Below are positions 27,221-35,713 of a stretch of 64,000 nt of DNA, piece after piece (position 1 is the first letter of the stretch; every line of letters begins with the position of its first letter). The stretch is from Streptococcus sp. Marseille-Q0941 (GTDB lineage Bacteria > Bacillota > Bacilli > Lactobacillales > Streptococcaceae). The DNA lies in contig NZ_CALSFO010000001.1 of assembly GCF_943736975.1 (NCBI RefSeq), forward strand, positions 89,984 through 153,983. Direction: 5' to 3'. A model generated the notes under the pieces. The model was given only the letters and a program-made list of their open reading frames with translations. It had not been told where the DNA came from and ran no database searches. The position numbers and the translations under genes were made by a program.

Positions 27221-27514
27221 ATGAAAACAAGAAAAATCCCTTTGCGCAAGTCTGTTGTATCTAACGAAGTGATTGATAAGCGTGATTTACTCCGTATTGT
27301 CAAGAACAAAGAAGGTGAGGTCTTTATCGACCCGACAGGCAAGGCTAATGGCCGTGGCGCTTATATCAAGCTAGACAATGCAGAAGCCCTAGAGGCCAAA
27401 AAGAAAAAAGTCTTTAACCGTAGCTTTAACATGGAAGTTGAAGAAAGCTTTTATGACGAGTTGATCGCTTATGTTGATCACAAAGTAAAAAGAAGAGAGT
27501 TAGGACTTGAATAA
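27221..27514 (+). CDS. ylxR: YlxR-family RNA-binding protein
   Basis: 97 residues, highly basic. YlxR (recently described as an RNase P modulator, RnpM, in Bacillus) lies in the nusA-infB operon of most Firmicutes. The family core PLRKSVVSNEVIDKRDLLRIVKN and GRGAYIKLD are present, with Ser where many relatives have Cys in RKC. GAGGG precedes ATG 27221. The last 8 bases overlap the next gene. Confidence 0.88.
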   Translation: MKTRKIPLRKSVVSNEVIDKRDLLRIVKNKEGEVFIDPTGKANGRGAYIKLDNAEALEAKKKKVFNRSFNMEVEESFYDELIAYVDHKVKRRELGLE

Positions 27515-27806
27515 GCAAAAGATAAGCAATCTCTTGGGACTGGCTCAGCGAGCAGGCCGGATCATATCGGGTGAGGAACTGGTGGTCAAGGCCATTCAAG
27601 ACCAGAAAGTAAAGCTGGTATTTCTAGCCCATGATGCTGGACCCAATCTGACCAAGAAGATTCATGATAAAAGTGACTATTATCAAGTAGAAGTTATTAC
27701 CGTGTTTTCAACACTGGAATTAAGCATAGCAGTCGGAAAATCAAGAAAGGTTTTAGCTGTAACAGATGCTGGATTTACAAAGAAAATGAGGTCTCTTATG
27801 GAATAG
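27507..27806 (+). CDS. ylxQ: L7Ae-family RNA-binding protein YlxQ
   Basis: 99 residues with the L7Ae/L30e/S12e/Gadd45 fold: [38 protein letters not shown], then [15 protein letters not shown]. Such proteins bind kink-turn RNA. It starts with TTG 27507, overlapping ylxR by 8 bases, with AGAGAG and TTAGGA upstream; no better start exists. Translational coupling to ylxR is likely. Its specific RNA partner is not known from sequence. Confidence 0.88.
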   Translation: MNKQKISNLLGLAQRAGRIISGEELVVKAIQDQKVKLVFLAHDAGPNLTKKIHDKSDYYQVEVITVFSTLELSIAVGKSRKVLAVTDAGFTKKMRSLME

Positions 27807-27822
27807 AAGAGGAGGACATGAT

Positions 27823-30573
27823 TTGTCTAAGAAAAGATTGTACGAAATCGCAAAAGAACTTGGAAAAGAAAGTAAGGAAGTTGTAGCGCGTGCAAAAGAG
27901 TTGGGCTTGGAAGTAAAAAGCCATGCATCAAGCGTAGAGGCAACGGCCGCTGAAAAAATCGTAGCTAGCTTTAAACCTGCTACTCCTAAAGCTGAAGTAA
28001 AACCTGCAGCACCAAAAGCAAGTGAAGTGAAGGTGGAAAGTAAACCAGCTACGCCGGCAACTCCAAAGGAAGAAAAAGTTGTAGCTGCAAGACCACAGAG
28101 TCGAAACTTTAAGGCGGAACGTGAGGCGCGTGCAAAAGAGCAAGCGGAAAGACGTAAGCAAAACAAAGGTAACAACCGTGACCAACAACAAAACGGTAAC
28201 CGTCAAAAGAACGATAACCGTAATGGTGGGAAACCTGGTCAAGGAAACCGTGACAATCGTCGTTTTAACGACCAAGGGAAGAAACCTCAAGGTCAAGGGA
28301 ATCGTGGCAATGATTATCGCCAACAAACCGATAATCGTTCCAACCAAGCTGGTCCTCGCATTGACTTCAAAGCTCGTGCAGCAGCTCTGAAAGCAGAGCA
28401 AAATGCGGAGTACGCACGTTCAAGCGAGGAACGCTACAAACAGTCTCAAGTTGCCAAAGAAGCCTTGGCTCAAGCTAATAAACGCAAGGAGCCAGAGGAA
28501 ATCTTTGAGGAAGCTGCCAAACTAGCTGAACAAAGTCAGCCTGTAGTTGAAGTAACTCCTGTAGCTCCTGTAGTCAAAGAGGCTGTAGTGGATACACGTC
28601 GTAAAAAGCAAGCTCGACCAAACAAAGATCGTGATGATTATGATCACGAGGAAGATGGTCCTAGAAAACAACAAAAGAATCGAAGTAGTCAGAATCAAGT
28701 GAGAAATCAAAGAAATAGTAACTGGAATAACAATAAGAAAAATAAAAAAGGCAATAAACAAAACAACCGTAATCAGGCTCCAAAACCTATTACAGAGCGT
28801 AAATTCCATGAATTGCCAACAGAATTTGAATACACAGATGGTATGACTGTTGCGGAAATCGCAAAACGTATCAAACGTGAACCAGCTGAGATTGTTAAGA
28901 AACTATTTATGATGGGCGTTATGGCCACTCAAAACCAATCTTTGGATGGAGAAACAATCGAACTCCTCATGGTTGATTATGGAATTGAAGCTAAACAAAA
29001 GGTAGAAGTGGACAATGCGGATATCGAACGTTTCTTCGTAGAAGATGGATATCTAAATGAAGACAAGTTGGTTGAACGTCCACCAGTTGTAACCATCATG
29101 GGACACGTTGACCATGGTAAAACAACCCTTTTGGATACCCTTCGTAATTCTCGTGTCGCTACAGGTGAAGCAGGTGGGATCACTCAGCATATTGGTGCCT
29201 ACCAGATTGAGGAAAATGGCAAGAAGATTACCTTCCTTGATACACCAGGACACGCGGCCTTTACTTCTATGCGTGCACGTGGTGCCTCTGTTACCGATAT
29301 TACGATCTTGGTCGTAGCGGCAGATGATGGGGTTATGCCTCAAACTATCGAAGCCATCAACCACTCAAAAGCTGCGAATGTTCCAATCATCGTTGCTATT
29401 AACAAGATTGATAAGCCAGGTGCAAACCCAGAACGCGTTATCGGCGAATTGGCTGAACACGGTGTTATGTCAACAGCTTGGGGTGGAGATTCTGAGTTTG
29501 TAGAAATCTCAGCCAAATTCAACCAAAATATCGATGAACTCTTGGAAACAGTTCTTCTTGTAGCTGAAATCCAAGAACTCAAAGCAGACCCAACCGTTCG
29601 TGCGATCGGGACCGTTATCGAAGCTCGTTTGGATAAAGGAAAAGGTGCGGTTGCGACCCTTCTTGTTCAACAAGGTACTTTGAATGTTCAAGACCCAATC
29701 GTTGTTGGTAATACTTTCGGACGTGTCCGTGCCATGACCAATGACCTTGGACGTCGTGTTAAGGTTGCGGGACCTTCAACACCGGTATCAATCACTGGTT
29801 TGAACGAAGCACCTATGGCGGGTGATCACTTTGCCGTTTATGAAGATGAAAAATCTGCTCGTGCAGCTGGTGAAGAACGTGCCAAACGTGCTCTTATGAA
29901 GCAACGTCAAGCTACACAACGTGTTAGCCTTGAGAACCTCTTTGATACTCTTAAAGCTGGTGAACTTAAGTCTGTTAACGTCATCATCAAGGCTGACGTA
30001 CAAGGTTCTGTTGAAGCCCTTTCTGCATCACTTCAAAAGATTGACGTGGAAGGTGTGAAAGTGACGATTGTTCACTCAGCAGTTGGTGCTATCAATGAAT
30101 CTGACGTGACTCTTGCCGAAGCTTCAAATGCCTTTATCATTGGTTTCAACGTACGTCCTACACCGCAAGCTCGTCAACAAGCAGAAGCCGACGATGTAGA
30201 AATCCGTCTCCACAGCATTATCTACAAGGTTATCGAAGAGATGGAAGAAGCCATGAAGGGTATGCTTGATCCAGAATTTGAAGAAAAAGTGATCGGTGAA
30301 GCGATTATCCGTGAAACCTTTAAAGTCTCTAAAGTGGGAACAATCGGTGGATTTATGGTTACTAGCGGTAAAGTTACCCGTGACTCTAAAGTCCGTGTTA
30401 TTCGTGACGGTGTCGTTATCTACGACGGTGAACTTGCGAGTTTGAAACACTATAAAGATGACGTCAAGGAAGTTACAAACGGCCGTGAAGGTGGTCTCAT
30501 GATTGATGGCTACAATGATATCAAGACTGATGATGTGATTGAGGCCTATATCATGGAAGAAATCAAACGATAA
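27823..30573 (+). CDS. infB: Translation initiation factor IF-2
   Basis: 916 residues. An N-terminal IF2N helix domain ([14 protein letters not shown]) is followed by a long low-complexity linker (about 50-320) rich in Lys, Arg, Asn and Gln, a second IF2N domain and the GTPase: G1 GHVDHGKTT near 426, DTPGH, NKID. Then come the beta-barrel and C-terminal fMet-tRNA-binding domains. IF-2 brings initiator tRNA to the 30S subunit. Start is TTG 27823 after GGAGGA; the ATG at 27818 is out of frame. Confidence 0.96.
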   Translation: MSKKRLYEIAKELGKESKEVVARAKELGLEVKSHASSVEATAAEKIVASFKPATPKAEVKPAAPKASEVKVESKPATPATPKEEKVVAARPQSRNFKAEREARAKEQAERRKQNKGNNRDQQQNGNRQKNDNRNGGKPGQGNRDNRRFNDQGKKPQGQGNRGNDYRQQTDNRSNQAGPRIDFKARAAALKAEQNAEYARSSEERYKQSQVAKEALAQANKRKEPEEIFEEAAKLAEQSQPVVEVTPVAPVVKEAVVDTRRKKQARPNKDRDDYDHEEDGPRKQQKNRSSQNQVRNQRNSNWNNNKKNKKGNKQNNRNQAPKPITERKFHELPTEFEYTDGMTVAEIAKRIKREPAEIVKKLFMMGVMATQNQSLDGETIELLMVDYGIEAKQKVEVDNADIERFFVEDGYLNEDKLVERPPVVTIMGHVDHGKTTLLDTLRNSRVATGEAGGITQHIGAYQIEENGKKITFLDTPGHAAFTSMRARGASVTDITILVVAADDGVMPQTIEAINHSKAANVPIIVAINKIDKPGANPERVIGELAEHGVMSTAWGGDSEFVEISAKFNQNIDELLETVLLVAEIQELKADPTVRAIGTVIEARLDKGKGAVATLLVQQGTLNVQDPIVVGNTFGRVRAMTNDLGRRVKVAGPSTPVSITGLNEAPMAGDHFAVYEDEKSARAAGEERAKRALMKQRQATQRVSLENLFDTLKAGELKSVNVIIKADVQGSVEALSASLQKIDVEGVKVTIVHSAVGAINESDVTLAEASNAFIIGFNVRPTPQARQQAEADDVEIRLHSIIYKVIEEMEEAMKGMLDPEFEEKVIGEAIIRETFKVSKVGTIGGFMVTSGKVTRDSKVRVIRDGVVIYDGELASLKHYKDDVKEVTNGREGGLMIDGYNDIKTDDVIEAYIMEEIKR

Positions 30574-30581
30574 TCATTTTT

Positions 30582-30715
30582 GCTCCTTTCTTAGGTGGTG
30601 AGGGACGCAAGCAAACCGCTGGTTTCATTGCTTATTTTTGAGCCTAGTGTCTCAAAAATCCCCTGTGATGGGACTGATAAATTAGTCCCATCACTTTCAC
30701 CACAGCGAAAGAAGC
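30582..30715 (-). repeat. Folded element family A, copy 2
   Basis: Read on the minus strand. Outer helix GCTTCTTTC (30715-30707)/GAAAGGAGC (30590-30582). GTGGTG (30703-30698)/CACCAC (30600-30595). Hairpin GTGATGGGACT/AGTCCCATCAC (30694-30665). Hairpin TTTTTGAG/CTCAAAAA (30658-30635). Small hairpin AAACC-AGC-GGTTT (30625-30613). Junction sequences match copy 1 at 16205-16339, while the outer, first and last helices are different in sequence but fully paired. Confidence 0.75.
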
Positions 30716-30773
30716 GGATGAGTTCAAATTGAACTTCGTTTCAATTTGAGCTGAAAATCAATAAATTAAAAAT

Positions 30774-30798
30774 AGCTAGGTCTGCTGGCCTAGCTTTT
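30774..30798 (+). terminator. Terminator before rbfA
   Basis: AGCTAGG (30774-30780) pairs with CCTAGCT (30789-30795), then TTT. The T-run is short, so it may be leaky and allow infB read-through into rbfA. Confidence 0.6.
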
Positions 30799-30823
30799 GG
30801 TTCAAAGTAGAGAAAGGAATATC

Positions 30824-31174
30824 ATGGCAAATCATTTCCGTACGGATCGTGTGGGCATGGAAATCAAGCGTGAAGTTAATGAGATTTTGCAAAAGAAAGT
30901 CCGTGATCCGCGTGTCCAAGGTGTGACCATCACAGATGTTCAGATGCTGGGTGACTTGTCTGTAGCCAAGGTTTACTACACTATTTTGAGTAATCTTGCA
31001 TCAGATAATCAAAAAGCTCAAATTGGGCTTGAAAAAGCAACTGGGACTATCAAACGTGAGCTTGGTCGCAATTTGAAATTGTATAAAATTCCAGACTTAA
31101 CTTTTGTCAAAGACGAATCCATCGAATATGGAAATAAGATTGACGAAATGTTACGCAATCTGGATAAAAACTAA
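30824..31174 (+). CDS. rbfA: Ribosome-binding factor A
   Basis: 116 residues, a KH-like 30S maturation factor acting near the 5' helix of 16S rRNA. Typical features are [27 protein letters not shown] and the C-terminal [24 protein letters not shown] 30824 follows AAAGGA; the earlier in-frame TTG at 30797 lies within the upstream terminator and is rejected. A strong terminator follows one base after the stop. Confidence 0.94.
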   Translation: MANHFRTDRVGMEIKREVNEILQKKVRDPRVQGVTITDVQMLGDLSVAKVYYTILSNLASDNQKAQIGLEKATGTIKRELGRNLKLYKIPDLTFVKDESIEYGNKIDEMLRNLDKN

Positions 31175-31200
31175 GAAAAAGAGGGATTCCCCTCTTTTTT
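31175..31200 (+). terminator. Terminator after rbfA
   Basis: AAAAAGAGGG pairs with CCCTCTTTTT around a short ATTC loop, ending in T6. Confidence 0.9.
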
Positions 31201-31322
31201 GTTACTTTAAACATGGTGATAGATTAATTAGTTGCCCTTCTTAAAAGTCAGTTAAAAAAATGTATAAATCTCTAATAGTATGATATGATAAAGCTTAACT
31301 TGAATATAAAATGGAGATATAG

Positions 31323-32102
31323 ATGGCTAAACAAGATATAGCTATAAAAGTTTTACAACAAGTTGTAAAGCTTCCTGTCGTAAAAGTAAATAGAGAAAAA
31401 TTTTTAGTTGAGAAGTTCTCTAAAGAATTAGATAAGAAGGATATTGCCAAATTGTTAGAACAAGGTCCTCCTTCATTACTATCCCAGGAAACCTTAGATA
31501 GGATAGCCAGGTCCTGCATAAAGGATAATGTTTTACGAGCGAGTGGGACCTCTGTTCTGGCAGGTTTACCTGGAGGTATTCTAATGGCTCTAACTATTCC
31601 AACGGATGTAGCTCAGTTTTATGCTTTTTCCTTGAAATTAGCCCAAGAATTGGGATATATTTATGGATTCGATGATCTTTGGGCATCAAGAAATGACTTG
31701 AGTGAAGAAGCTAAAAACACACTATTACTTTATCTAGGGGTCATGCTTGGGGTAAACGGAGCAGGCGCCTTGCTTCGTTCTAGTGGTGTTACAGTCGCTA
31801 AACATGTAATGACCACAGTACCTCAGAAAGCCGTAGCCAAGGCTGGCTGGTACCCTATTTTAAAAAAGGTTATGAAAATTTTTGGTGTTAATCTGACAAA
31901 AGGAGGTTTAGCCAAAGGAATGGGGAAAGTGATTCCTATCCTAGGTGGCGTTATTTCTGGTGGCTTAACTTTTGCGACTATGAAGCCGATGGGGGAAAGA
32001 TTGCAACAGGAATTGTCCAAACTAGTCAACTACAATGAAGTTCAATATCAAAAAGACGTTGATATTATCCGAAAAGAAGCTGAAATCATCGAAGGAGAGT
32101 AA
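31323..32102 (+). CDS. EcsC-family protein
   Basis: 259 residues. An amphipathic N-terminal part (1-70) is followed by hydrophobic segments: TSVLAGLPGGILMALTIP, LLLYLGVMLGVNGAGALLRSSG and VIPILGGVISGGLTFATM. The pattern ...DVAQFYAFSLKLAQELGYIYGFDDLW... is the EcsC family signature. Function unknown; membrane association is likely. GGAG lies 7 bases before ATG 31323. A -10-like TATGAT near 31280 is a weak promoter candidate. A 60-residue gene follows after 1 base. Confidence 0.72.
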   Translation: MAKQDIAIKVLQQVVKLPVVKVNREKFLVEKFSKELDKKDIAKLLEQGPPSLLSQETLDRIARSCIKDNVLRASGTSVLAGLPGGILMALTIPTDVAQFYAFSLKLAQELGYIYGFDDLWASRNDLSEEAKNTLLLYLGVMLGVNGAGALLRSSGVTVAKHVMTTVPQKAVAKAGWYPILKKVMKIFGVNLTKGGLAKGMGKVIPILGGVISGGLTFATMKPMGERLQQELSKLVNYNEVQYQKDVDIIRKEAEIIEGE

Positions 32103-32103
32103 T

Positions 32104-32286
32104 ATGGGGCTCATAAAAATGTTAGCTAAAACTTACGGGAATTACTTTTTTACGATGCAGGGTTTAAAAGTGATGAAAACAATGAAAAAAGATGACAATC
32201 TTGTTGTTGGTTTAGGAAAGTTATTTCTTGTAGATAAGCTTATGGATACAGCTACTTGGTTAATGAAGCCGGAGGATAAAGAATGA
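32104..32286 (+). CDS. Small protein downstream of the EcsC-family gene
   Basis: 60 residues: MGLIKMLAKTYGNYFFT at the start and TATWLMKPEDKE at the end, basic with a possible amphipathic helix. ATG 32104 lies 1 base after the upstream stop and 6 bases after GGAGAG. The open frame continues upstream to 32035, but that part overlaps the EcsC-family gene. I do not recognise a family. Tight coupling suggests it works with the EcsC-family protein. Confidence 0.6.
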   Translation: MGLIKMLAKTYGNYFFTMQGLKVMKTMKKDDNLVVGLGKLFLVDKLMDTATWLMKPEDKE

Positions 32287-32310
32287 TTCTTTCGTTAAAA
32301 GAATCATTTT
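32282..32310 (+). terminator. Terminator after the small gene
   Basis: AATGATTCTTT pairs with AAAAGAATCATTTT around CGTT. The 5' arm overlaps the stop codon of the small gene. Confidence 0.7.
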
Positions 32311-32326
32311 AAAGAAAAATGAAAGA

Positions 32327-32356
32327 AACTAGCAGGAACTCTTCTGCTAGTTTTTT
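32327..32356 (+). terminator. Second terminator in tandem
   Basis: AAACTAGCAG (32327-32336) pairs perfectly with CTGCTAGTTT (32344-32353), followed by TTT. Confidence 0.85.
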
Positions 32357-32370
32357 AATCTCTTCCCATA

Positions 32371-32379
32371 TGGTATAAT
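32371..32379 (+). promoter_or_regulatory. Promoter of the DUF1858-DUF438 operon
   Basis: TGGTATAAT, a consensus extended -10. The -35 region is only T-rich. The transcript would carry the whole BOX element in its leader of about 140 bases. Confidence 0.65.
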
Positions 32380-32399
32380 ATAAGCAGTAAAATCATTTT

Positions 32400-32503
32400 A
32401 TACTCAATGAAAATCAAAGAGCAAACTAGGAAGCTAGCCGCAGGCTGTACTTGAGTACGGTAAGGCAACGCTGACGTGGTTTGAAGAGATTTTTGAAGAG
32501 TAT
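32400..32503 (-). repeat. BOX element, boxA-boxC type
   Basis: Read on the minus strand it runs from ATACTCTTCAAAAATCTC to TTTGATTTTCATTGAGTAT. The part on the plus strand at about 32456-32475 matches the well-known BOX-A1R primer region (TACGGTAAGGCAACGCTGACG here). There is no boxB unit. About 90% identical by eye to 36945-37050, which is in the opposite orientation. BOX elements fold into long stem-loops and are typical of pneumococcus and close relatives. Confidence 0.88.
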
Positions 32504-32525
32504 TAGAACATACATGGAGGTCGTC

Positions 32526-32759
32526 ATGGATAATATCATCGATGTGTCAATTCCCGTTGCAGAAGTGGTGGACAAGCATCCAGAAGTCTTGGAAATTCTA
32601 GTAGAGCTCGGTTTTAAACCACTTGCTAATCCCTTGATGCGCAACACAGTCGGTCGCAAGGTATCTCTCAAACAGGGTTCGAAGCTTGAAGGAACTCCTA
32701 TGGACAAGATTGTCCGCACACTGGAAGCGAATGGTTACGAAGTGATTGGATTAGACTAA
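32526..32759 (+). CDS. DUF1858 domain protein
   Basis: 77 residues forming a single DUF1858 domain: IPVAEVVDKHPEVLEILVELGFKPLANPLMRNTVGR. This domain occurs alone or fused to hemerythrin-like or DUF438 proteins. ATG 32526 follows GGAGG; the open frame extends into the BOX element but without a ribosome site. The stop overlaps the next start by 1 base (TAATG), which supports joint action with the DUF438 protein. Confidence 0.85.
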   Translation: MDNIIDVSIPVAEVVDKHPEVLEILVELGFKPLANPLMRNTVGRKVSLKQGSKLEGTPMDKIVRTLEANGYEVIGLD

Positions 32760-34093
32760 TGGCAGATGAACGGATTCATATCTTACGGGATATTTTGTTA
32801 GAATTGCACAATGGTGCCTCTCCTGAGTCAGTTCAGGAGCGTTTTGATGCGACCTTTACGGGTGTTTCGGCCATCGAGATTTCCCTCATGGAGCATGAGC
32901 TGATGAACTCAGACTCAGGTGTCACCTTTGAAGATGTCATGGAGCTCTGTGATGTCCATGCTAATCTTTTTAAAAACGCTGTTAAGGGTGTCGAAGTAGA
33001 GGATACTGAGCATCCTGGCCACCCCGTTCGCGTCTTCAAGGATGAAAATCTGGCTCTCCGTGCTGCCTTGATTCGCATTCGGAGACTGTTAGATACCTAT
33101 GAGTCTATGGAAGACGAGGAAATGCTGGCAGAGATGCGCAAAGGCTTGGTCCGTCAAATGGGGCTTTTGGGGCAATTTGACATTCACTACCAGCGCAAGG
33201 AAGAGCTTTTCTTTCCTATCATGGAGCGCTATGGACACGATTCACCTCCCAAAGTTATGTGGGGAGTGGATGACCAGATTAGGGAACTCTTTCAAACAGC
33301 TCTAGCTACAGCAAAGTCACTACCTGAAGTGTCGATTAGCAGTGTAAAAGAAGCTTTTGAAGCTTTTGCGACAGAGTTTGAAAGTATGATTTTTAAGGAA
33401 GAATCCATCCTCCTCATGATTCTCCTTGAGTCCTTTACTCAGGATGACTGGCTTCAGATTGCGGAGGAGAGCGATGCCTACGGCTATGCCATCATCCGTC
33501 CGTCTGAGAAATGGATTCCAGAACGTCAAACCTTCGTTGAGGAAAACAGTGTAGAAGAACCAACTCAGTCAGAAACTGTAGATGGCCAAGTCCGACAAGT
33601 GATTGATACGCCAGAAGGTCAGTTCACCATCACCTTTACCCCAAAGGAAAAGGAAACAGTCCATGACCGTCATAGCCAACAGGCTTTTGGCAATGGCTAT
33701 CTTTCGGTCGAGCAGGCTAATCTCATTCTCAATCACCTCCCTATGGAGATTACGTTCGTCAATAAAGACGATATTTTCCAGTATTACAACGACAATACAC
33801 CAGCTGACGAGATGATTTTCAAGCGAACACCGTCCCAAGTCGGGCGCAATGTCGAGCTTTGTCATCCGCCCAAGTACCTAGAAAAGGTGAAGGCCGTTAT
33901 GAAAGGTCTTCGTGAAGGGGTCAAGGACAAGTACGAGATGTGGTTTAAATCCGAATCACGTGGAAAGTTTGTCCATGTTACTTATGCTGCAGTCCATGAT
34001 GAAAACGGGGAATTCCAAGGTGTATTGGAATATGTTCAGGACATTCAACCCTACCGTGAGATTGATACAGATTACTATCGCGGAATAGAATAA
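32759..34093 (+). CDS. DUF438, hemerythrin-like and PAS domain protein
   Basis: 444 residues. Domains in order: DUF438 (about 1-75), a hemerythrin HHE-type helical region (about 80-235, with DVHANLFKNAV, GQFDIHYQRKEELFFPIMERYG and EESILLMILLESF), a charged linker, then a PAS domain (about 315-435, EITFVNKDDIFQYYNDNT to EYVQDIQPYREI). It looks cytoplasmic and could sense oxygen, nitric oxide, iron or a ligand through the di-iron or PAS site. No output domain is visible, so a signalling role is inference. Confidence 0.78.
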   Translation: MADERIHILRDILLELHNGASPESVQERFDATFTGVSAIEISLMEHELMNSDSGVTFEDVMELCDVHANLFKNAVKGVEVEDTEHPGHPVRVFKDENLALRAALIRIRRLLDTYESMEDEEMLAEMRKGLVRQMGLLGQFDIHYQRKEELFFPIMERYGHDSPPKVMWGVDDQIRELFQTALATAKSLPEVSISSVKEAFEAFATEFESMIFKEESILLMILLESFTQDDWLQIAEESDAYGYAIIRPSEKWIPERQTFVEENSVEEPTQSETVDGQVRQVIDTPEGQFTITFTPKEKETVHDRHSQQAFGNGYLSVEQANLILNHLPMEITFVNKDDIFQYYNDNTPADEMIFKRTPSQVGRNVELCHPPKYLEKVKAVMKGLREGVKDKYEMWFKSESRGKFVHVTYAAVHDENGEFQGVLEYVQDIQPYREIDTDYYRGIE

Positions 34094-34102
34094 GGAGAGA
34101 CA

Positions 34103-34357
34103 ATGAGTTACGAACAAGAGTTTATGAAAGAATTTGAAGCCTGGGTCAATACCCAAATCATGATTAACGATATGGCACACAAGGAAAGTCAAAAGGTCTA
34201 TGAAGAAGATCAAGATGATCGAGCTAAAGATGCCATGATTCGCTACGAGAGTCGTTTAGATGCCTACCAATTCTTACTTGGAAAATTTGAAAACTTTAAG
34301 GCAGGCAAGGGATTCCATGATTTACCAGAAGGCTTGTTTGGTGAGAGAAACTATTAA
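34103..34357 (+). CDS. DUF1912 family protein
   Basis: 84 residues, acidic and helical: MSYEQEFMKEFEAWVNTQIMINDMA, then a charged stretch and FHDLPEGLFGERNY. This matches the streptococcal DUF1912 family, function unknown. It starts 9 bases after the DUF438 gene with AAGGAG upstream, so it is the third gene of that operon. A terminator follows. Confidence 0.78.
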   Translation: MSYEQEFMKEFEAWVNTQIMINDMAHKESQKVYEEDQDDRAKDAMIRYESRLDAYQFLLGKFENFKAGKGFHDLPEGLFGERNY

Positions 34358-34371
34358 TGTTTAGAAATTAG

Positions 34372-34395
34372 AAAGGGGAGTGGGACTCCCTTTTT
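34372..34395 (+). terminator. Terminator after the DUF1912 gene
   Basis: AAAGGGGAG pairs with CTCCCTTTTT (one bulged G) around TGGGA, ending in T5. Confidence 0.8.
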
Positions 34396-34417
34396 CATTG
34401 TTCCTTGAATCTTTTTG

Positions 34418-34426
34418 TGTTACAAT
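34418..34426 (+). promoter_or_regulatory. Extended -10 promoter of the DUF4651 gene, predicted leaderless
   Basis: TGTTACAAT ends 6 bases before ATG 34433, putting the start of transcription on the start codon. No Shine-Dalgarno is present. Confidence 0.65.
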
Positions 34427-34432
34427 GTTAGC

Positions 34433-34723
34433 ATGAAAACGAAAAATATTATTAAAACAGGTTTGGTCGTGGCAGGACTTGGAGCCCTTGCCTTTGGAGC
34501 TAAGAAAGTGGCTGATGACCACAAACTTATGAAGACGCAGGAAGAGTTAACTGCCATTGTGCGTGACTACTTCTCAGAAATGGGTGAGATTGGTACTCTT
34601 TATGTCCAAGTGTACGAAAGCAGTCTAGAACGTCTTGTCGGTGGTGTTATTTTTGAAGATGGTCGTCACTATACCTTTGTCTACGAAGATGAAGATCTCA
34701 TCTATGAGGAGGAAGTGTTATGA
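34433..34723 (+). CDS. DUF4651 family membrane protein
   Basis: 96 residues. One N-terminal hydrophobic helix (GLVVAGLGALAFGAKKV) is followed by a small soluble domain rich in Glu, Tyr and Val (YVQVYESSLERLVGGVIFEDGRHYTFVYEDED). This fits the streptococcal DUF4651 family, function unknown. ATG 34433 is chosen; an in-frame TTG at 34415 would include the -10 element. The last 4 bases overlap the thioredoxin gene (ATGA). Confidence 0.72.
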   Translation: MKTKNIIKTGLVVAGLGALAFGAKKVADDHKLMKTQEELTAIVRDYFSEMGEIGTLYVQVYESSLERLVGGVIFEDGRHYTFVYEDEDLIYEEEVL

Positions 34724-35037
34724 TTTCTCCGAACAGTTTAGAAGAATTAGCGAATTTAGTAGAGCAGGATAGCAAGAAGGTCTTCCTTTTTGTTGCGGAT
34801 TGGTGTGGCGACTGCCGCTATATCTACCCCGCCTTACCAGAGATTGAAGAAGCAAATCCAGAGTTTACGTTTATACGGGTCGACCGTGATGACTACGTGG
34901 AACTTGCGAAACTTTGGGATGTATACGGAATTCCAAGTCTTGTTGTTTTAGACAAGGACAAGGAGATTGGACGTTTTGTCAATCGTGAACGCAAAACAAA
35001 GACTCAAATCAATAACTTTTTAGCAGAACTGAAATAG
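34720..35037 (+). CDS. Thioredoxin-like protein
   Basis: 105 residues, one thioredoxin domain with active site WCGDC at 28-32 (C29 and C32) and the cis-proline region YGIPSLVVL. The motif CGDC differs from the general thioredoxin CGPC, suggesting a specialised redox partner. There is no signal peptide, so it acts in the cytoplasm. It overlaps the DUF4651 gene by 4 bases and is followed after 8 bases by ytpR. Confidence 0.88.
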   Translation: MISPNSLEELANLVEQDSKKVFLFVADWCGDCRYIYPALPEIEEANPEFTFIRVDRDDYVELAKLWDVYGIPSLVVLDKDKEIGRFVNRERKTKTQINNFLAELK

Positions 35038-35045
35038 GAGAAAAA

Positions 35046-35672
35046 ATGATTTTTACATATAATAAAGAACATGTCGGTGATGTCCTTATGATCATAGTGA
35101 AAAACAGTGGCGATGCCAAACTAGATGTAGAACGTAAAGGCAATGTGGCGCGTGTTTTCCTAAAGGAAACTGGTCAAACTGTCGCTTGGAATATCTTTGA
35201 GGTTTCTAGCTTATTTGAGATTGAGAATCGCGGGCAAGTCTTTTTAACTGACGAGCAAGTAGCACGTTTGAACCAAGAATTGCAGGCAGAAGGTTTTACA
35301 GAAGAAATCATCAATGACAAGGAACCTAAGTTTGTTGTCGGTGAGATTGTAGAGATGGTTGAGCATCCAGATAGTGACCACCTCAATATCTGCCAAGTTG
35401 CTATTGGAAACGACAAAACAGTACAAATTGTTGCAGGTGCTCCCAATGCACGTGTTGGCTTGAAAACCATTGTAGCTCTTCCTGGTGCTATGATGCCAAA
35501 AGGCAATCTCATTTTTCCAGGCGAACTTCGTGGGGAAAAGAGTTTTGGGATGATGTGCAGTCCTCGTGAACTTGCCTTGCCAAATGCTCCACAAAAACGT
35601 GGTGTTATTGAATTGTCAGACGACCAGGTAGTTGGAACACCCTTTGATCCAGTTAAGCACTGGACTACTTAA
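35046..35672 (+). CDS. ytpR: tRNA-binding domain protein YtpR
   Basis: 208 residues. An N-terminal DUF4479 domain (about 1-90) is followed by an EMAP/Arc1-type tRNA-binding OB fold (about 97-200: VVGEIVEMVEHPDSDHLNICQVAIG, then GAPNARVGLKTIVALPGAMMP and GEKSFGMMCSPRELAL). These proteins resemble the extra N-terminal part of PheT. The exact role is unknown. AGGAG precedes ATG 35046. It closes a DUF4651-thioredoxin-ytpR unit. Confidence 0.88.
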   Translation: MIFTYNKEHVGDVLMIIVKNSGDAKLDVERKGNVARVFLKETGQTVAWNIFEVSSLFEIENRGQVFLTDEQVARLNQELQAEGFTEEIINDKEPKFVVGEIVEMVEHPDSDHLNICQVAIGNDKTVQIVAGAPNARVGLKTIVALPGAMMPKGNLIFPGELRGEKSFGMMCSPRELALPNAPQKRGVIELSDDQVVGTPFDPVKHWTT

Positions 35673-35713
35673 GAAGTTGCAAGTATCTGTCGTAATAGAT
35701 GGAAGGAAATGAT

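Larger units (their letters stand above)
30574..30823. other. infB-rbfA intergenic region
   Basis: 250 bases without a gene. Contains family A copy 2 on the minus strand (30582-30715), a long hairpin GTTCAAATTGAA/TTTCAATTTGAGC (about 30722-30751) and a terminator (30774-30798). The gap separates rbfA from the operon to which it belongs in many relatives. Confidence 0.65.

Noticed and set aside
28140..28330. Repetitive AACAAAGG/CAACGG-like stretch that could suggest a repeat array
   Set aside because: It is the low-complexity Asn/Arg/Gln linker of IF-2 inside an intact gene; no regular repeat-spacer spacing as in CRISPR.
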